38,234 bases of DNA, taken from assembly GCA_018055905.1 (NCBI GenBank), contig JAGPGT010000002.1, positions 1 through 38,234 on the forward strand, given 5' to 3'. Position numbers and translations under genes: made by a program. The number at the start of each line of letters is the position of its first letter. The first letter of the stretch is position 1. Shown in pieces: positions 9,205 to 14,993 of the stretch. This stretch comes from Phycisphaerae bacterium. GTDB lineage: Bacteria; Planctomycetota; Phycisphaerae; Sedimentisphaerales; Anaerobacaceae. The notes beneath the pieces are model-generated. The model had not been told where the DNA came from and did not search any database. It saw nothing but the letters and a program-made list of their open reading frames with translations.

Positions 9205-9648
9205 ATGGCACAAGATCGTGAAACCTATCGTATCGGTGCGGCGATTGTCGCCGGCGTGATCGTTCTGAGTCTGTCGAGTTCGACCGGCCGGGAGCGCAAG
9301 GGTTATGAAATCGAGGCGCAGGTTTACAGCGTGCCGGCCACCCAGTCGGACGCGGCCCGCGCGATCGGCGCGTATGAACGGCTCATGGAGCGACACATGG
9401 ATCTCATGGAGCAAAGTTTCGCAGGTCTCGCGGCCGATCTGAAGATGCTTGCCACCAAGGTCGATACCTATGATGCCAAGGCCACCGCGTTGGACGCCAA
9501 ACTGATACAGATCGACCAACGTCTGGCTCGCATCGAGAAGCACCTGGGCATCGTGCCCGTGGTCATTCCCAAGCCGGCGAAAGCGGATCCGAACGCCCCG
9601 GTTGAACCGCAAAACCCTCCGCTCCATTCCGCCTGGCCGTTGAAGTAA
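9205..9648 (+). CDS. Small membrane-anchored coiled-coil protein, function unknown
   Basis: A 147-residue protein not recognised as any family. One hydrophobic segment (about 10-26, IGAAIVAGVIVLSLSSS) is followed by a long Ala/Leu/Asp/Lys helix-forming region (about 55-125) with heptad spacing (RLMERHMDLMEQ, LKMLATKVDTYDAK, KLIQIDQRLARIEKHLG) and a Pro/Lys tail. The topology suggests an N-terminal anchor with a periplasmic coiled coil. The ATG at 9205 is chosen because AGAGG lies seven bases upstream; the frame opens earlier at 9124, but that region holds the promoter-like and hairpin structure. It follows the TolC gene by 130 bases but probably has its own promoter. The stop nearly touches the convergent deaminase stop. 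Confidence 0.7.
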   Translation: MAQDRETYRIGAAIVAGVIVLSLSSSTGRERKGYEIEAQVYSVPATQSDAARAIGAYERLMERHMDLMEQSFAGLAADLKMLATKVDTYDAKATALDAKLIQIDQRLARIEKHLGIVPVVIPKPAKADPNAPVEPQNPPLHSAWPLK

Positions 9649-9649
9649 A

Positions 9650-10261
9650 CTATGCGCCGAGGCTGGCGTTGTAAATCCTGCCGCCGCTTTCGGCATAGCG
9701 TCGAAGCACAGTCTTTGCCTCGTCGCGGAGCACATCCTGTACGACCTCGATCCCTCGCTTGCGCAGTTCGCCCACCCAGTCGGCGGGCTTAGCCCCCTCG
9801 TCGAATCCAATTTGGCAAGCGTCCTCGCCTCTGGCGCCGCAGAGGACTCGTCGAACGCCCGACCAGGGAATCGCACCGAGGCACATCGTACAGGGTTCCA
9901 CGCTCGTCGCCAGTTCGCGGCAAGCTCCGTTTGCGCTCAGATCATAGTTTCCGATCGTCTGTTGCGCAATCGCAATGGCGACCATCTCCGCATGGGCCAT
10001 CGAACAGTGGGAGACCTCCACGAGATTCATTCCAACGCTGAGGAGTCGCCCACTGGGGATCTCGAAAATCGCCGCGCCGAAGGGGCCACCTGTGCGGTGC
10101 TGAACGTTCCGATCGGCCAGCTCGATCGCCAGACGCATCCGTGCTTGGGCGGAATCGAACACGTCACCGAGTCGGGTCAGGAATGGGTCCGCCCACCCGG
10201 GTAACTCCAACTCGATTTTCCTAGGTCTCAAAGCTGTTCCTTTCAGTTCCATCGAGTCCAT
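9650..10261 (-). CDS. Nucleoside/guanine deaminase-type enzyme (CDA superfamily)
   Basis: A 203-residue zinc-dependent deaminase. It shows H90-A-E92 and P123-C-T-M-C127, the zinc ligands and catalytic glutamate of the cytidine/guanine/tRNA-adenosine deaminase fold, and GGPFGAAIFE near residue 58, as in guanine deaminase-like proteins. The substrate is probably a free purine or nucleoside; tRNA-adenosine deaminase (TadA) is less likely given the C-terminal part. ATGs at 10261 and 10252 lack a ribosome site. A TTG at 10231 has AAAGGA six bases upstream and would remove only 10 residues outside the domain, so the true start may be there. It is convergent with the preceding gene. Confidence 0.85.
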   Translation of the reverse strand: MDSMELKGTALRPRKIELELPGWADPFLTRLGDVFDSAQARMRLAIELADRNVQHRTGGPFGAAIFEIPSGRLLSVGMNLVEVSHCSMAHAEMVAIAIAQQTIGNYDLSANGACRELATSVEPCTMCLGAIPWSGVRRVLCGARGEDACQIGFDEGAKPADWVGELRKRGIEVVQDVLRDEAKTVLRRYAESGGRIYNASLGA

Positions 10262-10907
10262 CGCAAGGTGGTGCTCGGTTGCAGATAAACGCGAACGCCG
10301 TTCGGTTCGGGGAATTCGTCCTGACCCCTCCAGTTGCCATATCGTTCGGCTGATACTGTCGGCGGTCTTGATCGAACCACAAGCCCTGTTCGTACGACCC
10401 GATCGTCAGGCTCAGATCCCCAACGGTTCCACCCCGGCAACCTGCGACAGAAAGAAACAACCGAAGCATAGAGAACCGTTTCACGGCGGTCGAGTATTGT
10501 ACGTTCTCTTGGGTGTGTCAACCTGAGATCGCACGCCGAACGTGTTTTTCCGTTTGCCTGCCTGGGGTGGGCTCGTTCCGATTCCCCAAGCACGTCTGCG
10601 AGAGTTGCAAGTCGGATTTCTTCGGGGATCGTTATTTATGGAACGCATGCCACGGGGGAGCCAGAGGGTTCGTTGGTTTGCGGAGGCACGGAACCTCCGT
10701 CGAGGGTGGTCATTCCGTGAAGCGGCAGGTCGAGGAGGGAGGCAATCCGATCATCGGTCTGACCGACTGGTGGGTCCTGGCGCCGGCGGAGAAACCGAGA
10801 AAGAGCGTGAGGGGTCGGATGAGGAGCCGTCGGACGAGGGTATATGACAATCGGGGGATTCTCCGGGGGAGGTATCCAACGGGAGATCGGCTGATGTCGC
10901 CAGGGGA
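10262..10907. other. Gene-poor stretch with hairpins and possible minus-strand gene remnant
   Basis: No convincing gene is seen in these 646 bases. On the minus strand two overlapping frames end just before the deaminase. One (10221-10484) opens with a short signal-like start (MKRFSMLRLFLSVAGC); the other (ending at 10243) finishes with GVRVYLQPSTTLRWTRWN. They could be the broken halves of one small gene, but I recognise neither. Hairpins: CGGAGG/CCTCCG (10681-10699) and CGGCTGAT/ATCAGCCG (10888-10914, at the stop of the zinc-ribbon gene, no T-run). Plus-strand open frames here have unusual composition and no ribosome sites. Confidence 0.4.
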
Positions 10908-11108
10908 TCAGCCGTAGGTTCGTCCGTTGTCGTCCACGTAGACTTTGTTTCGGGCGTCCTTCAGGATGTTCGTGGCCTTAGGCAGTTCATCGAGTCGGGG
11001 TACCTTTACCAGCAACCCGCATTTGCGACAGCGTAGACGACGATCCGCCGCCTCGGCATCGAGCCACCAGCGGCAACTGCACCGCGGACAGTGAAGAATG
11101 ATATGCAT
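10908..11108 (-). CDS. Zinc-ribbon small protein
   Basis: A 66-residue protein with two CxxC knuckles, C7-P-R-C10 and C27-R-K-C30, separated by 16 residues. This is the layout of the short zinc-ribbon (MJ0042-like) domains found at the start of many planctomycete and proteobacterial proteins. Here the domain is nearly the whole protein, followed by a basic linker (LLVKVPRLDELPK) and a YVDDNGRTYG end. It may bind a protein or nucleic acid; the function is unknown. No strong ribosome site precedes the ATG. An 8-bp hairpin overlaps the stop. It stands alone between two gene-poor stretches. Confidence 0.6.
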   Translation of the reverse strand: MHIILHCPRCSCRWWLDAEAADRRLRCRKCGLLVKVPRLDELPKATNILKDARNKVYVDDNGRTYG

Positions 11109-11613
11109 GGGTGTTGCTTGTTGCGTTTGTTGTCTGTACGTTCTCCATTTTCTTCATCGGCTCCGAGGGCAAGGGAGATTAAAGGGCGTTGCTTTTTTTT
11201 TCGGAGCAAGGGATTGCGAGTCTGATAATACGGGTTTTATAAACGCAGAAACGACGGAACCCCGTTTGACGACAGCGCAGAGGTTGTGCCCCGCTTGAAC
11301 TCGTCGGTGGGATCTGATAGGATAATAACAGGTGGAACAGAACGATGTTGAGTCGGATGAGTTGCCAACCTGTTGAGTGTGGTCTGTTGCCTCTGGGTGG
11401 GGGGATACGCAGGGTGGGTTCGGAACGATCTCCTGTTGTCGATTCGTACGAACCAATTCGCGTTTGCGTTCGTGTTCGCGGGTATGGCGATGCCACCTCG
11501 GGCCTTTCACATGGTTCCTCCCGGCCCGACTTGGGGCGTATGCCCGTCGGCACATTCCTCGATTGTTACGTCTGATTTTGAGAGACTTTTGGTTCCTGGG
11601 GGCTTCTCGGCGC
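11109..11613. other. Gene-poor stretch
   Basis: About 500 bases without a credible gene; the open frames are short, Arg/Ser/Pro-rich and lack ribosome sites. It holds a perfect palindrome TTCGTACGAA (11443-11452) and small hairpins (TGGC/GCCA near 11490, GGGC/GCCC near 11535). A weak plus-strand -35/-10 pair (TTGAAC, 17 bases, TAGGAT near 11295-11323) has no gene after it. No known riboswitch or small-RNA core was recognised. Confidence 0.4.
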
Positions 11614-11655
11614 AAAAAAGAACGGGGCCTTCTTCGCCATCCTTGGCGGGCCCCG
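11614..11655 (-). terminator. Intrinsic terminator of the leftward flagellar operon
   Basis: Read on the minus strand, CGGGGCC (11655-11649) pairs with GGCCCCG (11629-11623). Inside it CGCCA (11648-11644) pairs with TGGCG (11639-11635) around a four-base loop. The stem is followed directly by TTCTTTTTT. This is a textbook Rho-independent terminator 25 bases after the stop of the FlgM-sized gene, and it marks the end of the 13-kb leftward operon. Confidence 0.85.
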
Positions 11656-11680
11656 CGGCGCAATTCCTGGTTTCTGGGGA

Positions 11681-11953
11681 TCAGATACCGAACGTCAGGA
11701 TTTCTTCTGCAGCGGATCGGATGTTCTCGGGCGTTATAAGGCGTCCGGATTGCAGCAGTTCTTTGGCTGTCTCCACCGCATTCGGGGCGGTCTCCACAGC
11801 CTGCATCGCCCGGTTGACCATGTGAGCGAAGTCGACCTGAAGCGTGGCGTCCAACGAGTTGTTGCCCGACGATGGGCCTGCGGCGTCGTTGCGAGGGGGG
11901 GTATTGAGCCCCAGCATCTGTGTGACGTGGTTGTTCTTGATGTTCTCAATCAT
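11681..11953 (-). CDS. FlgM-sized small protein, candidate anti-sigma-28 or flagellar accessory
   Basis: A 90-residue protein, last gene before the terminator. The first half is low-complexity (RNDAAGPSSGNN); the second half is helical: FAHMVNRAMQAVETAPNAVETAKELLQSG, then RLITPENIRSAAEEIL. The ending 'ELL.SG.l...NI..AAE.IL' resembles the C-terminal helices of FlgM, which bind sigma-28. Size, disordered start and co-occurrence with fliA fit, but the identity is too weak to name it. AAGGGATC lies seven bases before the ATG. The 130-base gap to the upstream lipoprotein gene leaves room for its own promoter, but none was convincing. Confidence 0.65.
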   Translation of the reverse strand: MIENIKNNHVTQMLGLNTPPRNDAAGPSSGNNSLDATLQVDFAHMVNRAMQAVETAPNAVETAKELLQSGRLITPENIRSAAEEILTFGI

Positions 11954-12083
11954 ATTTTGATCCCTTCATGGCCCTACTAAGATAGTTTTCGCATCATTCC
12001 TGGGAATCTTGAGGCCATCGTCGGGAAAAATATGCTACCAACACTGACAAGTGCCATAATTCCTCTGTTCGGACGCACGTCTG

Positions 12084-12815
12084 CTACCGTTTGGGGGGAG
12101 GTTGAAGCGTGGCGGCCACTTCATACGCCACAAACTTACAGAAATTGAGGGAACTGACGACCACCAATTCCTCCTTCAGCGGCGCGGTGCTGAATTTCAA
12201 CTGTCCGCTGTAATATTTCCTGATTCGTTTCTGGATGCCCCTGTCCGTGCTGTCCCAAACCTGCTCCGTCGCCCAGATGAGCTGTCCGTCGGTCAGGTCC
12301 AGCAGTTTGAGGCGAAGACCGATCACCATGTGCGGATAGGGCTGATATTGCGTGATCGTGCCCAGGAGCAAGCCGTTGCTGCGAAGAGTTTCTCGCAGAA
12401 CGACCAGTTGCCGCATGGCTTGGAGAGTATCGAGATTCTCCTGGAGGCTGCGCCACGCCGGATCGTTCTGGCGGACGACCGTTAATCCGAAGAGTTGTTG
12501 TTTCTGGATCTCCAGGTACAGGGCCTCGGTAATCTCCTCGGAGATCGGGGGGTAAGCCGACCTGTTGTCCAATTCCACCAGGGCCACCCGCCCAAGGGCC
12601 CGGAGATCTTTGCTCGGGTCCAGGAAATAGGCGCCCGCCATTCCGTCGTCATTGACGGATTCGCATCCGCAGATGGGGCCCAGCGTTGCCGCCAGAAATA
12701 ACAGGCAGGATGGCACGAAAGCGGGCAGACGCGACAACTGCACCGCGACTGGTCCGCTCTTGTCGTCTCTCTGTTCTGGAGTTTCCCGGGGCCGACAGCG
12801 GCTGTTACAATCCAT
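12084..12815 (-). CDS. Lipoprotein with CsgG/LpoB-like fold, possible flagellar outer-membrane accessory
   Basis: A 243-residue probable lipoprotein. An unusually long polar N-terminus (about 28 residues) precedes a hydrophobic stretch and Cys51 in GPICGC, an imperfect lipobox. The mature part has alternating strands and helices: GRVALVELDNRSAYPPISEEITEALYLEIQ, a VLRET..NGLLLGTITQY block and IGLRLKLLDLTDGQLIWATE. This resembles the CsgG/LpoB/FlgT-middle-domain type of lipoprotein fold; no specific family was recognised. The start at 12815 has AAAGGAG upstream; it lies inside the end of the preceding lipoprotein gene (11-base overlap), so the two are translationally coupled. In the context of fliA and flhA, an outer-membrane ring or stator-side role like FlgO/FlgT is possible but unproven. 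Confidence 0.7.
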   Translation of the reverse strand: MDCNSRCRPRETPEQRDDKSGPVAVQLSRLPAFVPSCLLFLAATLGPICGCESVNDDGMAGAYFLDPSKDLRALGRVALVELDNRSAYPPISEEITEALYLEIQKQQLFGLTVVRQNDPAWRSLQENLDTLQAMRQLVVLRETLRSNGLLLGTITQYQPYPHMVIGLRLKLLDLTDGQLIWATEQVWDSTDRGIQKRIRKYYSGQLKFSTAPLKEELVVVSSLNFCKFVAYEVAATLQPPPKR

Positions 12816-13392
12816 TGGGTTCACTCCTTTGCAACATTGCGGCCGCGTCGGATCTCCCCGCGGCGCCTGCATCGGGATCGAGTGTCCCGCTGTGCTGCTG
12901 CTGAAGGACGCCGGCCTCAGCTTCACCTCCGAGGATCTCCAGGACCTTCAACAACGCTTCCAACTGTGCCTTGGCGGCGTCCCGCATCTCGCCGCGGAAC
13001 CCCAGGATATTGCTCTTCCAGTGATTGAGCTCATTGAGCATTTCGATCAACAGATTGTTGGCTTCGCTGAGTTCTTTCTGGGTCTGTTTGAGCTTGGAGT
13101 CCAGGTTGGCGACCTGCTGCCGGAGGTTCTCGTTTTCGTTGGCCAGACGCTGGTTCTCCTGCTTGAGAGTGACGGTTTGGTCGGAGAGCTTGGCGTACTT
13201 CTCCGACAGTTCGAGGGCAGATTCGACCGCTGTGCGCCCTTCCAGCGGGCTGTCGCGGAACCGCTTGGCCGCCCCTTCGGTTTCAGCGGGGGTCCTCGGC
13301 CTGGCGGCCGGGCTCGGCGTCGTCGTGCAACCGGCGATCGCCAGGGCAAAGGCTGCAAGCAACACGGTGATTGATTTGGCGGTTCGGGTCAT
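12805..13392 (-). CDS. Coiled-coil lipoprotein in the flagellar operon
   Basis: A 195-residue lipoprotein: signal peptide 1-21 with lipobox AIAGC (Cys22), a Pro/Ala-rich linker, then a continuous coiled coil (about 55-125; KLSDQTVTLKQENQRLANENENLRQQVANLD) and a helical segment, ending in a Gln/Ala-rich tail. The protein would sit in a membrane leaflet facing the periplasm. Start ATG 13392 overlaps the preceding stop as ATGA, with GGAGAA upstream. It overlaps the next lipoprotein gene by 11 bases. The function is unknown; the pairing with that second lipoprotein suggests one complex. Confidence 0.75.
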   Translation of the reverse strand: MTRTAKSITVLLAAFALAIAGCTTTPSPAARPRTPAETEGAAKRFRDSPLEGRTAVESALELSEKYAKLSDQTVTLKQENQRLANENENLRQQVANLDSKLKQTQKELSEANNLLIEMLNELNHWKSNILGFRGEMRDAAKAQLEALLKVLEILGGEAEAGVLQQQHSGTLDPDAGAAGRSDAAAMLQRSEPNGL

Positions 13393-13652
13393 ATCTGTTT
13401 CTCCAGTACAGCGGTTGGCGGATTCGCGGCCGCGTAGTCACATCGCACCTGGGTTGATCTTCCGCACGGGCAGGTGATTTCGATCACAGCGTATTCCGGA
13501 TGGTTTTCCACCAGCCGCACCGTCGCGCCCTCTCCTACGGTGCGAGATCGCCCGCATGAGACCGTGGCGGCGGAGGAATCGATGCTCAGCCGAAGCGGGT
13601 CGGTGACCACCACCTCGGCGGCCTTGAGGACATGTCGTGTGCTCTTGGGCAT
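13389..13652 (-). CDS. Small CPCG-motif protein in the flagellar operon
   Basis: An 87-residue protein with four cysteines (C33, C61, C63, C71), including CPCG at 61-64 in the strand-rich EYAVIEITCPCGRSTQVRCDY. A single zinc site is plausible. Two short beta-like halves (AAEVVVTDPLRLSID, ATVRLVENHPEYAVIEI) precede it. I recognise no family. AGGAAAG lies before the ATG, and the stop overlaps the next gene as ATGA. Its tight coupling to fliA and the lipoproteins argues that it is a real gene with a flagellar or regulatory role. Confidence 0.7.
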   Translation of the reverse strand: MPKSTRHVLKAAEVVVTDPLRLSIDSSAATVSCGRSRTVGEGATVRLVENHPEYAVIEITCPCGRSTQVRCDYAAANPPTAVLEKQI

Positions 13653-13696
13653 TCCGTTGTCTTTCCTGTCTTGATGTCCTGCGGTTCCGGGAGCCG

Positions 13697-13909
13697 TCAG
13701 GCACAGTAATCGATCTGATGCCGACCGTTCCGGTCGTCGGAGGCTGGATCCTGGATCGTTTGTTTTCGCGGTTCCCCCCCGGTTTCCGGCGAGCCCTGAG
13801 GTCGTTTTTGACGTCGTTTGCGTTCTTCCTGCTGTTGAGTCGGCGTCAGGGCCTGGATGTTGTGGACGGTCTCCATCGGTTTGATGAGGGTGAAATCGTT
13901 ATCCGTCAT
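13697..13909 (-). CDS. Small basic protein coupled to fliA
   Basis: A 70-residue hydrophilic protein: short N-terminal segment, a conserved-looking VHNIQALTPTQQQEERKRRQKR stretch split by charge, a disordered Pro/Gly middle and the C-terminal end HQIDYCA. Its start overlaps the fliA stop by 11 bases, so it is probably translated by coupling. I know no domain. The basic Gln/Arg/Lys segment might bind RNA, DNA or an acidic partner; that is speculation. It is supported by position rather than by homology. Confidence 0.6.
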   Translation of the reverse strand: MTDNDFTLIKPMETVHNIQALTPTQQQEERKRRQKRPQGSPETGGEPRKQTIQDPASDDRNGRHQIDYCA

Positions 13910-14759
13910 CTTTCCACTGCTCCAATCGGGTTGACAGGCTGAACAGCGCGCTGGCGTGTAATTGACTGACGCGCGATTCGGTGATTTCGAGAACCTCCGC
14001 GATTTGTTTCATGGTTAGATGTTGCTGATAATACAGAATGATGATTTGCAGTCGTCGCTCATCGAGTTCCTGCATCGCTTTGGTGAGTTGCTCCATCAAT
14101 TCGCCTCTCTCCAACTGGCTGTCGGGGGCGGGCGTGTCGGCGCAGGCCAGGAGATTTCCCAAAGCCGGTTGTTCCTGATCGATTGTGTCGATGGAGACGA
14201 AGTGTTGGGCACGGGCGCTTTCGTAAAGCCCTTCGATTTCTTCGACGGAGATGCCCATCTTCTGGGCCAATTCGTCGTCGGACGGGGCGCTGCCGGTCTG
14301 TTCGCTGATCTGGCGGCATAGCTCTCGAACGGTCTTGATCTGGCGATTTACCCCGGAAGGCAACAGGGAAGCCCGCCGCAACTCGTCCAGCACCGCTCCT
14401 TTGATTCGGATATACGCGTAGGTCTTGAACTCGACCTGATGGGAGGAGTCGAAATCCCTTGCGGCTTTAAGCAATCCGACGGTTCCGGCCGAGACCAAGT
14501 CTTCGAACGACAAAGGCGGTTTGATATAGCTGACCGCCCGGCGGGCGATCTTGCGGACCATCGGTAGCAGTTGGACGATCTCCTCGTCACTGATGCCGCG
14601 ATGTTTGTTCCCGTTGTAGGCGCGCACGGCTGCGGCGCGCAGGTGGTCGCCGCCGTCGGGGGCCTCGAACGCCCGACTTCGGGCGGTCAAGCCTTCCGCC
14701 AACCTGGAAGCGGCATTCGGTTCGCAGGTTTCGGGCATGTTTTCAGTTCTGACGGTCAC
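13899..14759 (-). CDS. fliA: Flagellar sigma factor FliA (sigma-28/WhiG type)
   Basis: A 286-residue sigma-70-family group 3 factor that directs RNA polymerase to late flagellar genes. Region 2 (about 62-135) has LSFEDLVSAGTVGLLKAARDFD and FKTYAYIRIKGAVLDELRR. Region 3 follows (SAPSDDELAQKMGISVEEI). Region 4 (about 228-280) has ELDERRLQIIILYYQQHLTMKQIAEVL and the ITESRVSQLHASA helix-turn-helix. The GTG start at 14759 is supported by AAGGA eight bases upstream and overlaps the preceding membrane gene; an ATG seven codons later is the alternative. The first 50 residues are a poorly conserved extension. A good target-like promoter lies at 9112. Confidence 0.93.
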   Translation of the reverse strand: MTVRTENMPETCEPNAASRLAEGLTARSRAFEAPDGGDHLRAAAVRAYNGNKHRGISDEEIVQLLPMVRKIARRAVSYIKPPLSFEDLVSAGTVGLLKAARDFDSSHQVEFKTYAYIRIKGAVLDELRRASLLPSGVNRQIKTVRELCRQISEQTGSAPSDDELAQKMGISVEEIEGLYESARAQHFVSIDTIDQEQPALGNLLACADTPAPDSQLERGELMEQLTKAMQELDERRLQIIILYYQQHLTMKQIAEVLEITESRVSQLHASALFSLSTRLEQWKDDG

Positions 14760-14991
14760 CCGGTTGTTCCTTCTTCTTTTGATTGACCTGACCGGCGATC
14801 ATGGCCTGTACCAGGATCGCATTGACGGCCTTGCCGGCGGTTCCCGCCGTGAGATACCCCACTACCGCGCCGAGGAGCGCCCGCTTGCAGCAGGTGAAAG
14901 GCGAAAGACCGCCGACGGAGCCGATAATCCCTATGGCAAAGAAACAGAAAACGGCCGTGCTGACTGCAATGGTTCGGTTGGGCAGCAGCAT
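14743..14991 (-). CDS. Small two-helix membrane protein between flhA and fliA
   Basis: An 82-residue protein with hydrophobic segments at about 8-28 (IAVSTAVFCFFAIGIIGSVGG) and 38-66 (LLGAVVGYLTAGTAGKAVNAIL) and a Lys/Gln-rich tail. The cysteine pair C34-C35 lies between them. AAGGAG precedes the ATG, which is three bases after the flhA stop; its end overlaps fliA by 17 bases. I do not recognise the family. Its place, where many bacteria carry flhF and flhG, is notable. A helper of the export gate is a possible role but only an inference. Confidence 0.7.
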   Translation of the reverse strand: MLLPNRTIAVSTAVFCFFAIGIIGSVGGLSPFTCCKRALLGAVVGYLTAGTAGKAVNAILVQAMIAGQVNQKKKEQPGDRQN

Positions 14992-14993
14992 CC

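Noticed and set aside
10621-10900. Structured RNA gene (RNase P RNA, tmRNA, SRP RNA or riboswitch) in the gene-poor stretch
   Set aside because: Hairpins are present, but none of the conserved cores of these RNAs could be found.
10513-10917. 134-residue plus-strand open frame
   Set aside because: No ribosome site, odd Arg/Gly composition, no recognisable domain; it overlaps hairpins and the end of the zinc-ribbon gene.
11154-11663. 169-residue minus-strand open frame
   Set aside because: It runs through the intrinsic terminator and is almost all Arg/Ser/Pro/His; not protein-like.
11954-12083. Possible sigma-28 and sigma-54 elements before the FlgM-sized gene (TCAAGATT with GCGAAAAC; TATGGCAC on the minus strand)
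   Set aside because: The sigma-28 -10 matches only about half of the consensus, and the TGGCAC has no TTGC at the right distance.
14920-14927. A second GCCGATAA string on the plus strand
   Set aside because: It lies inside the minus-strand membrane gene, has no TAAA at 14-16 bases upstream, and no plus-strand gene follows.
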